Source of the DNA: Cotesia glomerata
Lineage: Eukaryota; Arthropoda; Insecta; Hymenoptera; Braconidae
Reading direction: 5' to 3'
NCBI RefSeq assembly: GCF_020080835.1
Contig: NC_058162.1
Span: 2,046,001-2,110,000 of the forward strand
DNA length: 64,000 bases
Shown: positions 13,941-25,949 of the stretch, piece after piece
Layout of the letters: each line of letters opens with the position of its first letter
Numbering within the stretch: the first letter of the stretch is position 1
The notes under the pieces: generated by a model
Database searches by the model: none
What the model was told of the DNA's origin: nothing
The model's input: only the letters and a program-made list of their open reading frames with translations
Made by a program: the position numbers and the translations under genes

Positions 13941-14587
13941 TACACTGATAGAAGGATTTGTTTATATTTAATAAGCTTTATTAACTGTTAATAAATACTT
14001 ATTAACTATTAATGAATGTACTATCCGTCCAAATGAATATTTTTTAAATGTTAAAAAATATTTATTAAAATTTAATAAATTAAATTATTATTATTATGAG
14101 TTTTACTTGTATACCGTTTTCTGGTTTTTACAAGGTTACTTTCCGCTCTATATTATCAACACAATTTTTCAACCCTTTTTTATTATCAACATATTCTCCA
14201 CTCTTTTTATAATCAACATGTTCTCCACTTTTTATTATCAACATGTTCTCCACTTTTTTATAATCAACATAATTTTCATTCCAATGCGGCTGTGGACCGA
14301 CTTGTGCTTTCTGTACTGCATTTACCCTATTCCTCACCCCTTTCTATCGGTTGTTGGAATAGTGGCGATGGGGAAACCACAGAGAAAACCCATGCCAGTA
14401 CAGGTCGGCTACCGGAGCGACCCCCGACGGTTGGTGTTGTAACTATTCGAATAACCGTCGGGGCTCGAACCCTCGCCTCACGACATGATGCACGAACGAA
14501 CTATGAGGATAATGACTCAGTCCGCTCGGCCATCATGCCGCTACTAAATTACATTATTAATAGTTAATAAATCCTTCTATCAGTGTA
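13941..14587. mobile_element. MITE with TACACTGATAGAAGGATTT ends (copy 1)
   Basis: The left end TACACTGATAGAAGGATTT (13941) is the reverse complement of the right end AAATCCTTCTATCAGTGTA (ending 14587). The TA at the outer edges suggests a Tc1/mariner-type TA target duplication. The interior is interrupted by a tRNA-derived SINE. A second copy of the family lies at 28273-28660 and a partial one near 29130. Confidence 0.75.
14110..14545 (-). mobile_element. tRNA-derived SINE inserted in the MITE
   Basis: Read on the minus strand, the element starts near 14545 with a perfect RNA polymerase III A box TGGCCGAGCGG (14522-14532). A B box GGTTCGAGCCC follows (14461-14471), spaced as in a tRNA. Next come a non-tRNA body (14280-14460) and a 3' region of tandem 27-30-base units built on TATTATCAACATGTTCTCCAC (14147-14280). 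The internal promoter plus tRNA-unrelated body is the standard SINE plan. The open frames here, on both strands, are artefacts of the tandem tail and body. Confidence 0.8.
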
Positions 14588-14779
14588 AAACATCTATTGA
14601 TGATTTTTTTATACAGAAAATTATTTTAAGGGTGAAAGAAAATTAGTTAAAAAATGTCAATAAAGATCTAAATTTTGAAAACTATCCCGTCATTTAATTA
14701 AAAAAAAAAAGTTTTTGATATTTGAAGGGAGAAAATATAAATTATAATAAAAATAGGGTAAAAAACTCAGCCTATAATT

Positions 14780-15330
14780 CTAAATCGTGAACTGCGGTCA
14801 TTGTATTTAAATGAAAGCATAATTACTATGATATTTATTTTAATAGAATTATTAAATAAGGGTTGTATCACTAAAATATATATTTAAGATTAATTATACT
14901 TCCATTTTACATATTACTAATCTAAATATAAAATATAAAATAATTAGTTGCGTGTTATGAATCAATTTATTCCCTGATGTAAAGCTGTTGTCATTTATAA
15001 TTCACTTTGAAATAAAATATATTTGAAAACGAACCAGACGATAATCTATAGCAAATATATAAGTCGATAGGTCAGAGATATGAACCGTGAGTCGAAATAA
15101 TTATGAGAAATGCCACGAATAATTGGGTCACAACAAATTATGCATCAATTCCTATTAATAACTTTTATTATGGCATTATTTAGTCAAAAAAAAAAAAAAA
15201 AAAAATTACAACTTAATTGATCAAAAAAATAACATTTTAATTGTTGATCTGACCTTCAAATTAACGAATAAAAAATAACTATTATTTATAATTGAAAGTT
15301 TTGAATTGGAAATTTTTTATTGCCGCAATT
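14780..15330. other. spacer
   Basis: AT-rich with a 20-base A run near 15190; nothing recognised. Just downstream of the next gene, on its strand, is an AATAAA-type signal (about 15318). Confidence 0.5.
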
Positions 15331-15331
15331 T

Positions 15332-15685
15332 TTAACTGAGATAACAAAAATATCCGATCGCAATAACGGCGATCATAATAATGAGGAAAATAACGAACCC
15401 ACATACATAAACAATGCAATCATACACGACTTTTTGAACATATAATATGTCTCCGACATTATCGTTCCGTTCTTCGATCACTAATCTCAGGTTGTCGTTA
15501 TCATTATCGTTCTTTTTAATGTCTTCTTCTTTTATTCTTTCGTTCTCCCCTTGTACTTTAGATTGAGGAGTTTTAATATCTATTTCAGAGACATGATCCT
15601 CGTCTGCAGCAGTCTCAACTTCCTTTGTACCGAGATTTATGCGCACTTTTCCGCCTAGTCTTGTCGTTGCGATACTACTTCGCAT
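15332..15685 (-). CDS. small acidic protein with C-terminal membrane anchor, unknown
   Basis: A 117-residue intronless open frame starting at ATG (15685). Residues 1-75 are hydrophilic and rich in Asp, Glu, Lys and Asn. Residues about 88-115 form one strongly hydrophobic segment (CIVYVCGFVIFLIIMIAVIA) that ends two or three residues before the stop, the layout of a tail-anchored membrane protein with its bulk in the cytosol. There is no N-terminal signal. A minus-strand AATAAA lies a few bases past the stop, which supports a real transcript end. Base composition is less AT-rich than the flanks. I recognise no family. It could also be the last exon of a longer gene, although the ATG is in reasonable context and no acceptor is needed. 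Confidence 0.5.
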   Translation of the reverse strand: MRSSIATTRLGGKVRINLGTKEVETAADEDHVSEIDIKTPQSKVQGENERIKEEDIKKNDNDNDNLRLVIEERNDNVGDILYVQKVVYDCIVYVCGFVIFLIIMIAVIAIGYFCYLS

Positions 15686-15689
15686 TGAA

Positions 15690-18600
15690 AATCTATTTAA
15701 TAAACTTTCACACTAAAGATAACCTTTTGTCGATGTATTTTTATATTTACTTTGACTAAAGGATCGAACAATCTCATTAATCCTTAAGGAGATGCTAAAG
15801 TTTTACTCAAAAATCAAAATTTTATTAAAAAGTAATTTCTGAAAAAAAGTGATTGCTTATTACCATTTTAGGTCTCAATAATTTTAATTTACCTTTATTG
15901 AAATCCCAGTTATTAATTTTATTGATTAAATTTATGTCTTATGTCATTTTAATTTAAATAAATTGTTTTGAAGCTTAAACAATGTGAAGATATGTGTTTA
16001 ATATATCGGCTAGATAATATAAGCACGTCAATTTTTGGTTATGGATCCATTATCCAAATTAGTGGTTACGTATCCTGTCATTACGAGATTGTTTTTAAGG
16101 ATATCATTTAAATTACACTTATTAAATTTAACTGAAATAAAATTAGCATATATTTTTAAAATTTAATAAAAATATAAATTTTTCTTCTTGATAATTAATT
16201 TTATCGAAGGAAAAATTTTTCTCAAAATTTTATTATTTATTTGTCAAATTAAAACTTTTTTTTAATTATTATAATAATGATTAAGCGCTTAAATTATCTA
16301 AGAAGAAATTCAATTTTTTTATGTCCAATTAAAAGAAGAAAATAAAAAGTAATTGTTAAAAAGTTAACTGAAGTTTATGAATTTATATCTTCATGAAAAA
16401 AGATTTATTGATTTAAATTTATTGAATTTTGAATAAAGGCCTGAGACCGAGCTTTCCATTTAAAGGTTACAATAAATTATTTATTTTTCATAAATAATAC
16501 ACCAATTTTTATTGGTTTTCAGAAGCTTCTATAATAGATTATTAATCAGGGTATTAAAAAAATTAATATAAAATATTAAATTTCAATTCTTCATAAATGA
16601 GATGATAATAAATCTGTATCAATATCAGCAGTTCGCGCTTGTTAGAAGATTTTAATTAATTTGTGGTATAATATTATCGCAAGCTCACTGTTAGAAGGTC
16701 TTGTTTATGATTAATTGTTGCACGCCGAAAGGTAAATTTAATCTTCATCAAATCACTTATCGCTCAATAATTAAATACGGCATTGAGGTCACAAGATTTA
16801 TCATTTAAAACATCTAATATCATGCGAAACATATATCTCCAACGAATATCTGATCTTGTATTTTTTTTATAATTAATATTCATCTTTTAATAACAAGCAC
16901 AATTTTTTTTTTTTCATACAAAAAATACAAATCTTCTGAAAAAAATTCGTTAATAATTTTTTATCACTCTCTTTAATAAAAAATAAAGTTTGCAATGTGA
17001 ATGGATTCAAAAGCTGGGTTATGTTTGTTAATAAGTATGAATCTTTATTTACATATGTATGAACATGTACTTGGCGCAAAACACAACTGTGTCTTTGGAT
17101 TATACTTATATATTTTATTACAGAAATTTACGAGTTTTGTTATTTATAAATAATAGTATACATAAAACAAGTTCAAGTTTGCTTGTTCATTTATTATTTA
17201 CTCAGAGGGTTTGACTATCCCTATATGCTCAGGTCTTTTAGCTTGACAGTAACACTAGGGAAAAATAGCTATTCCGAAAACTCATTAAATACGAATGTTT
17301 CTTTATTTTTTCTAATATTTCAATATTTCCGTAATATTTTTTTTGTAATTTTCATAAATGATAAAATTTTTTACAAATATTACTCCTTTAAATTTTTAAA
17401 ATATTGTTACTTAATAAAAAAATAATTTAATAAATTTAATAAAAAATTATAACTTAAAGTATCTCTTATCCTCATAACTAATAAGTAATTAATAAAACCA
17501 GTTGTAATTAAATAATATTGCCGTTTAAGAATTCTCGTGCAGGCTTAATTGCACAGCGGTAAAGTGTGCTTAGAATCATTCTAAAATTTTTTAATCGCCT
17601 GAACAACAAAAGACCAAGTAATTGCTTCACATCCCCGGATTATCTTTGAGTCTTTGTATTTTTAAATTGAATTTTTGATTTTCAAGTCTTGTGAACTTTA
17701 TAACTTTCGCTACTAGAGCTTACAAGCTTTTTAAATTTTTATTATCAAAGATTACTCAAACTTTACTTTACTAGTCCTTTAATCCAGAAACACGGAAGCG
17801 TCTTGTGCCAAGTAAAGAATGTGCAGGTAAACATTGTGAACGTGTCAGCTTGAGACGACCATGTCTTTATTCTTCCATCTTGTTTACATAACTTTAACCT
17901 TGTGTACGCTTAAATATTTTTTATATTAAATTTTTTTTTATCTTCAGAAGAATATATTTGTCTATTTTTAATCTTTTATCTTTATAATATTTTTTAGGTC
18001 TTTAAAAATTACAAAATTAAAAGGAATAAAGAAATAGGTGTTCAAGAAATCTCAGAGGAAATTGCTCGTTATAAATTTTCACTGCTTGAAAATTTTCTTA
18101 CTCAGAAAGTTCAAAAAATTATTCAAAATCTATTTTAATATTTAAAATACAAAAAGATTTACGTAATATCAATTTCTTTTTGTCAAAAATTTAAATCTAC
18201 AATAATTAAAATTTAATAATGCATAATTGGTGATAAAAAAAAATTGTTTCAATGAAGAAAACGGAAAAGAAGAATTGTAAAAAAGATGCTGATAAAATTT
18301 GATGTAGTAAATATCGAAACTATTAACGGCTTGGAACAAGCTTTCAAGTGATTCGGGACAATCGATTTTCTTACAACCCTAGTCGTGTTTCAATAGTAGA
18401 ATAATTCAAGCATTAGATCATACAAATTCTGATTCTATTCCTCACGACTGCGTTCTTCGGACGTTTGGTAACAGCAAATGAAAAAAGGAAAAGTTCACGG
18501 GAACTTACATAGGGAAAAAGCTCGACTCAAACCCTTGTTTAGTCGCTACAGAACACATGACGCTTTATTTTAATAATACATCGACGGTCGGGCTTAGAAG

Positions 18601-18925
18601 AAGCTAAATTTTATCAACCTAAAAGCCTTCGTCACTCTAAATATTTTATTATATTTTGTAATTTAGGCTTCGGGGTTGTACAAAATTTCTCGTCATAAAT
18701 TTCATTTTTTACGCGACATATTTTTATTCTATCATCCCAGAAAATCTCTTCACTTTACCTTTTACTTTAAGAAATTTTAAATTACTCTGTTAGTGAAACT
18801 AAAATATTTCGATAAGAATTTTTTCATAAAGCTTTTAGTTTAAATTAAAGTTTAAAAATTAATAAGATTTTTTATTTAAAGATAAATTTTATTTTTTTAT
18901 TACAGTTTTTTTTTTATGTAAATAT
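15690..18925. other. intergenic stretch
   Basis: No supported gene. A less AT-rich patch at 18340-18610 has no useful open frame. At about 17540 the segment GGCTTAATTGCACAGCGGTA resembles a tRNA 5' half, but no B box follows. Confidence 0.4.
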
Positions 18926-18929
18926 TTTA

Positions 18930-19225
18930 CAATACAAAAGGTTATTTCTTAATTATGTTAAATTGCACTGTACTTTCTTTACTATTGACGTTTTTAAAGA
19001 TATAAGCTCATCCCGATGTTACACTTATCAAAAGCTTTCATTTGAGTACCCACATGCATTTTAATATATTTTTCATATATACATATATATAAATATATGA
19101 AATATATGAAAAATTGATGTGGGTACTCAAATGAAAGGCCTCGATGAGTGTAACATCGGGATGAGCTTATATCTTTAAAAATGTTAATAGTTCACGAGAT
19201 ACAATGTAATTTATTAATTATATGT
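18930..19225 (+). repeat. palindromic repeat, locus C (single unit)
   Basis: One unit of the family with the same two arms (CTTTCATTTGAGTACCCACA and its complement) around a TA-rich loop. Confidence 0.9.
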
Positions 19226-19265
19226 CTAGAGATACTTAATAATATAGAGAGATCTTAATAATATA

Positions 19266-19502
19266 AATAGGGTTGAAGTACCGTTTTTGGCCACCTTAGC
19301 ACCGTTTTTGGCCAGTTAAAATTTGAATTAATTTATAAAAAATTATAATATTATAACCATATTTTTTTTGAGTTTTAAAAAATTTATATTAAAACAAATT
19401 GAGTTTGTAATGGTTTATTGATAAAAATTAATTTCTATCGTTCATTTGAACAATAAATGACCATAAACGGTACAGTGGCCACAAATGGTACCTCTACCTT
19501 AA
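19266..19502. mobile_element. MITE with GGTTGAAGTACC / GGTACCTCTACCTTAA ends
   Basis: The left end (about 19271) contains GGTTGAAGTACCGTTTTTGG. The right end contains CCACAAATGGTACCTCTACC followed by TTAA. They are imperfect reverse complements. The right border TTAA matches the (TT)AAGG-ended elements elsewhere in the window. Confidence 0.55.
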
Positions 19503-22260
19503 TTGCATTCTCTATTTTTAATTTCATAAAAAGGCGAATCCTCTTTGAGGCGTGCAATAGCAAAAAAAATTAATTAAATCTAATTAATCGTATTAAAAAA
19601 GTCGATTCGACATCAAAGTAATTGTCCAATAAAATTTCTCAGCTAAATTTTTTCCACTTAAATAATTTTTTATCCAATTGAAAACTACAGATATATTTAA
19701 GCTTATATTCATTGAGGTGTAATTGAACCCACGAATAAGATTTCAAACAAAGCGGATAAGAGAAATGAGCTGATTTTATTTGATAGAAAATTTCTGTACA
19801 GATTTGATTCGAAAAAAGCTCAATAAATAAATTAAAAAAAAAAAAAATACAATTAAATAAACAAAGCATTTTTTTATCACATCAATTCCGAGTAAATAAT
19901 TAAAAAAAATCTATCGGTTTGTATTTTCACGAGTATTTTTATTCCAGCGTACATTTCAATTATCACCTCCTGTTTATTTAATCCGTTTATTTTAAATCCT
20001 AGATTTATGGACGAATGTCCAGCAGATTCTAATTAAAGAAAATTTCTATTGAAAGTCTATTGGAATTAATAACGTTTAAAAAAGCAAATAGAGAATTAGG
20101 AAGTCAATTCACGTCCTTTAAATGTGAATTTATCTTTTCAGTGCGTGATACGCATACGGTAGCTTTAAATTTACAATAAACGGTCATTGTTTCGTTGTAA
20201 ATTGTAAATGATTAAATATAGAATATCAATAGGTTCCTATGATCCATAGGTTTTATTAGATATTTACTATTTACTGTGGAAAATATATTTTCAGGATAGT
20301 TTGATTCATTAAGGCAGTTAGCGAAAATTGATAGAATATGCTTTCGCAAACCAGAACATATCTATCGAGTGTCTCATTATTAATTCTAATAAGCGCGTGC
20401 GCGAATTGAACGCGAAGAGACTCTAATACATATATCCATGCATGTACATGCATTGACAAGTCTATTAATAGTCGATAATGGAACTAGCGATGGTGTAACG
20501 CAATTACTTGAAAATAATATACTTTTACTTGTAAATGCAAGCAAGCTTCGCCGACATCAATACCGGTGGAGTTAAAAAAATTGTTTGGCTGTTCATCGGT
20601 TAATATATGATATATGATATGAATACTAAGTAAACCCATATATTAGAGCTGTTAAAAAGCATAATTGACGTTTTTAATTTTTATCATTCTGATTGTCTCT
20701 TTTGATCCTCTTAATCCGATCTCTCGACAGTCTGTTATTTATTGAAATTCGTTTTGGCTTTCATTGATTTTCCGATTAAATTTATGTGCTATTATATCAC
20801 ACGACTGGCTTTTGTACACTTGTGAAAACCATTTGGCTGGAATTATATTGAGAAACTGTACGATCAGGAATATTAGGTTGGGTAAATCTCCTAAATTGGA
20901 CACTGAATAGTTTACTTCCTCTGTCTTTAGTTGTTTTTTATAAATTTATGCTATAATTAAAAAGTCAAAAAATTAACATGATTAGATTTTTTATCCAACA
21001 ATCACATATCAAGTATTTTATTTGAATTTTAAATTTTATAATTGTGAATTTGTTTTTTAATTATGAAAAATTCACATCTTTAAAACAAATTTATTTAAAA
21101 ATAAATTCTTTTCTTGATTTTTTATTTTAATTTTCTAAAAAAATTATAAAAGAATCAACTATTTGGCCTGAAAAACTTGTAGGGAATGCAAAAAAAAAAA
21201 TTAAATTGGCATATAATAATCATTAGAGAAAAATTTATCGAAAGTTTTGAAGCTTAATCTAACTTACTCTAATAAATTTCTAAATAACTAATAAACTAAT
21301 CAACTGTTTGGCCTAAAAATCTTGTAGAGGATGCAAATACAATTAAATTAGTATATAATAATCATTAGAAAAAAATTTATCTAGAGATTTAAAGCCCAAT
21401 CTAACTTTCTCTATATAACTTAAACTTGACACCCGGGCATGTAGCAATAAAAATTCTAAATTTCTAAAAAAATAATAAACTAATCAACTGTATGACCTAA
21501 AAACCTTGTAAGGGATGCAAAAATAATTCGATTGGTATATAATGATCATTAGAAAAAAATTTATCGAGAGTTTTAAAACCTATTATTCCTTTAGTTTCGT
21601 ATTAAAGCTCTCAATACCAATCGAAAAAATAGACCCTGATTCCTTATTCGTTCAGAATTAGAATGCGCGCGTGTAGCGCGCAGTTTAAAATTCTAGTGAA
21701 GAATTTTAGTATAAAGCTTTTATTTAAAAAAAAAATTAAAATAATAACAGAAGCGAGAATTTTTAGTACTAGTAAAGCATTATCCAAAAATTGAAAAAAA
21801 TGTAACAGTATTGTTTTTAAAAAATTTTTCATCTCTCACTTTCTCCTCAGAGAAAATTAGTCAGAATTTTCATCCCTAAGCACAACAATATTTAATAAAT
21901 CATCCGAAATAAGTCTATTATTTTTACAATTTAAATTTCTAATTACAAGTTCAATATTTATATATAACAATACTTTTTTCTTTCTTTTTTTCTCTCTTCA
22001 GTGCATTATTTGTTTAAGTAAATTGAAATATTATTATTTTTATTTTCGATTTTGTTTTTTGCAAATATGTAATAAAATATTGTAAAAGGACGTTAATTTT
22101 ATACTCTAGTGACCCTGTTATTGGCTATTGCTGTTGGGTCTTTATGTAAAGAAATAAATAAATAAATTTATGCTTCAATCCAGAGACCCGATTGTGTCTC
22201 GCACTACTTTCATAACCCATAACCTGTTGAAAAAGATTGTTAAGAATTAATAAAACACTA
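19503..22260. other. intergenic stretch upstream of the GPCR gene
   Basis: No coding exon recognised. It includes three tandem copies of a 145-185-base unit at about 21150-21600, marked by CTGTTTGGCCTAAAAATCTT and ATAATCATTAGA. A possible non-coding first exon could end upstream of the acceptor-like TTGTTCCAG at about 22274. Confidence 0.4.
21150..21600. repeat. tandem triplication, 145-185-base unit
   Basis: The segment GGCCTAAAAATCTTGTAGAG, followed about 35 bases later by ATAATCATTAGA and AAATTTATC, recurs three times with drift (starts near 21165, 21308 and 21494). Confidence 0.75.
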
Positions 22261-22344
22261 TTAATTTGTTCCAGGATAATTTTATAAATAAAATGTACGA
22301 AAGATTGCGTTGAATCGCATCATCGTGCTGGAGGAAGTAGAGGA

Positions 22345-25300
22345 ATGGGCCCTTGGGCCTTTGGAATTCCTATTGTCCTTGTTTCCACTCTTGGTCTCCT
22401 TCTTAACGCTTATGTCCTGTTAGTAGTAATCGGCCTCGGCAAGCAGGTAAGTATTTTAAATATATAAATAAATTAATTAATTAATAATAATAAATTAATT
22501 CATAAATAAAATAGGCGCAGCAACAAACTTCAAATACTCTTCTGTTAATTCACCTTGGAGCAGTTGAGTTTGCACTTTGTTTTGTATTGCTCGTATTTAC
22601 AACCGGTCCTTGGACGAATTCTGGTTCTTGGTGTGCAGTCCATGGTTTTCTGCTCACTTTACTTCACCCAGTAGCTTTGTGGACCGTCACAGGGCTCAAT
22701 TGTGATCGGTAAAAATTATTTTTAGAATAAAAATTTAATAATTAACGGAGATTACGCTCTCGATATAATACACGATTATACTCATGTACTAAACTTTGAT
22801 CTAGATACTACGCCATAGCAGCACCCCTTCATTACTCGGCAGTAGTTTCCCCACGGCGAGTAATCCTAGGATTAGTAGGAGCATGGATTGGTGCATTCAT
22901 TCTGTCTCTACCTCCATTTTCGGGTTTAATTGCACCGTATAAATATAGTCAAGATTTTGGATGCTGTATTCCAGCGTTCAGTAATGAGACATGGACTATT
23001 GCTGGTGTTATTTATACAAGTGTTTATCTGTTTTTGGGTTTAGTGTTACCAGCGATACTTATTACAGCTTGCAATATTCGCGTCCTAGGAATTGCAAGGT
23101 ATCATCGCCACCGAATTGCCAGCGCTATTTATGAAGTTACGTTGAGCGCTCAAGTTACTATTACGCACCAAAGAAATCCGTTCTTCATACCGACAGTTAC
23201 TTCACCTTCTGCTGGAGGACCTCCGAAATTTCACAGTGCTGCTAGTACTGTTAGTAATTTATATAGTAATATATTTATTTTATTTTGCTATTTAAGATTT
23301 TTTAAGAGTAACTCACTATTTATTCATTGAAGTATATTCAAAATAACATCAAAAAAATTTTCAATTATTTACTAGCAACCTTGCAGTCACTATGTAACTT
23401 GTAAACTATAAAAAATTAAAATTTTGTCTTACTAAATAATGACTTTTCTTAAATTGCACTGTACTTTCTTAAATATTGATGTTTTTAAAGATATAAACTC
23501 ATCCTGATGTTACACTCATCAAGAGCTTTCATTTGAGTACCCACTTGCATTTTTGATATATTTTTGATGTATTTATATATATATAATATATATAAATATA
23601 TAAAATATATGAAAAATTGATGTGGGTACTCAAATGAAAGGTCTCGATAAGTGTAACATCGGGATGAGCTTATATCTTTAAAAATGTCAATAATTCACAA
23701 GATACAAGGTCATTTCTTAATTATGTATCTAGAGATAGAACATTTTCGAATGCAGCCTAAATACTTATCATAATAAATTGACTATCGGTGAGAATGACAT
23801 GGACACAGAACTTTTCTTATTAACTTAATAATATAGATTAAATTTTTCAGTGATTTAAAAAAACAACGAAAATTCAAAAATTTTTAACCAAAAGTTTTTG
23901 AGACCTATAACATATAAATTTGAATCAAAAAAATTAACAGTGAGTTACTCATTCCATTTTTAATAAAAAAATTTTAATTTACATTTTTGTTATTATTTAA
24001 TTTAATTTAATTTTTCAATAAAATATTTTTATTTCATAAAATATGTTTTCTTTATTATTTTATTTATCTCTAAAAATATTATTATTATTATTATTATTAT
24101 TGCTCTTTTGCTTGAATATTTTTTTATTCCGAATTTATGGAATAATTTTAGCAGCTTTTTTTTTCTGTAAGAAACACGACAAGGGTTTTATTATTTTATT
24201 CTATTACCAAAATAATTATTTAATTGATAAGTCAATAAAAGCAATTTCGGGCTGATGAGTATGATTGACGTTTTGACGTTAGGAATAATAAAAAAAATTC
24301 CATCGATATCCTTAAAGGTGATGCAATTAGTCGGATCAGTCTATCTACTTTATTTCCCCTACTGCGGAATCATCCTATGGGAAGCTTGCACCGCAGCTAG
24401 TCATAGTCGTCTTCACTTGCACCCAAGATTCGCGTCCTTGGCCTCACTTTTACTCGCTACTTCGCCGCCGATTAACGGTTTATTATACGGCCTCAAGTCA
24501 CGAACCATAAGACGTTCTGTGCAGAATTATTGGCGAAAAAAAGTAACTAAATCGGAATTGCAGCAGGTAAAATATTTAAAAATTATAATTTTTATCAATA
24601 AAAAAATAATTTATAAATAATTTAACTTTTTTTTTTTTTTTTGAATAAATTTTCAGGAAATTCAAGCAAGAACCCCGAGCGTTGCAGGGTCGCGTCGCCC
24701 TTCGGGAAGTGGACCAGTCTCTCTGTTTCCGTTTCCGCCACTCCAACGACGTCTCAGCGAAGCTCTACTCAATTTAGGGACAAATTCAAGGGCTGCCGGT
24801 GGTTTTGACAGTGGTAACATTGTAGCTTTTGATTGCAATCGCTTACAACCCGCTGCATCTTGTAATACACTACGGGTACCAACAAGCGAATCAAGTAATT
24901 GATTTTTTTTGTTCTATCATTTTTTATAAATTTTTTCTTCCAATAATCTTAAAAATTATTTTTCATTTATTTGAAATTTATTTTCCATTAATCTTTGAAA
25001 TTTTTCATAATTTTTTCTTTCAAATTTAATTCTTTAATTTCTTAAATTTATCTTCTCTTTGCAGATGCTATGTATTGTATAAAATCATTCATTCTAAACA
25101 TTCTATGCATAAAAATGTAACATATTGTTGTAAATTGTCGAGAGCGTTTCTTATAAAATAAATTAATTAATTAATTAAAAAAGCCATCAGCAAAATTTAT
25201 ACAAATGATTAAATTTTTTTTTTCAATATTTTTATCATTCATAATTCTCATCTAAAAAATGCAAAATTTATCACGGTGTAAAAGCAATTAAATTCAACAA

Positions 25301-25878
25301 TAAAAAATACTATTTAAATTTAATATATGAGATTATAAAAACCAATAATGGTCTTAAAAATTATTTTTCATTAATTAATTAGCAAAATTTATACAAATTA
25401 TTTAATTTTTTAAAAATATTTTTATCATTCATAATTCTCGTCTATAAAATGCAAAATTTATCGCGGTATAAAAGCAATTAAATTCGATAATAAAAAAAAA
25501 CTATTTGAATTTAATATATAAACTTATTAAAGTGATATTTTAATCGAGTAGCGCAAATATATTGAATTATTATATGTAGGTGTTAACAAACATAAATTTT
25601 ATCTTTATTACGCATATAAATGACGAGCTAAAATATATCGGATTATTTTTTATACAAAAAAATAATCCAATTTTACTAATAAATTGCAGATTATTTTAAA
25701 AATTTTATACACATTAATTTTTCTATAAACTTTAGAAAAATAAATTGCAATTTTAAATTTTCATATTTTTATTGATCTTTGTTAAAATAAAAAAAATATA
25801 TATGATCTTTTAAATAAATAAATTTCTATTATTAACTTTTACATCAATTTATTGCAGAAAACTTTTTTATAATTAATC

Positions 25879-25949
<71 letters not shown>

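Larger units (their letters stand above)
13760..14775. repeat. direct repeats of about 170 bases flanking an inserted element
   Basis: Positions about 13765-13935 and 14620-14772 are direct repeats (both contain AATGTCAATAAA and GGGTAAAAAACTCAG). The MITE described next lies between them. This looks like an older tandem duplication with a transposon at its junction. Confidence 0.7.

Noticed and set aside
14107..14567. Overlapping ORFs on both strands
   Set aside because: They lie entirely within a SINE with A and B boxes and a tandem tail.
17535..17600. tRNA-like 5' half on the plus strand
   Set aside because: No B box or acceptor-stem partner downstream.
24043..24282. ORF ending just before GPCR exon 4
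   Set aside because: Poly-Leu from a TTA/ATT run, in an intron.
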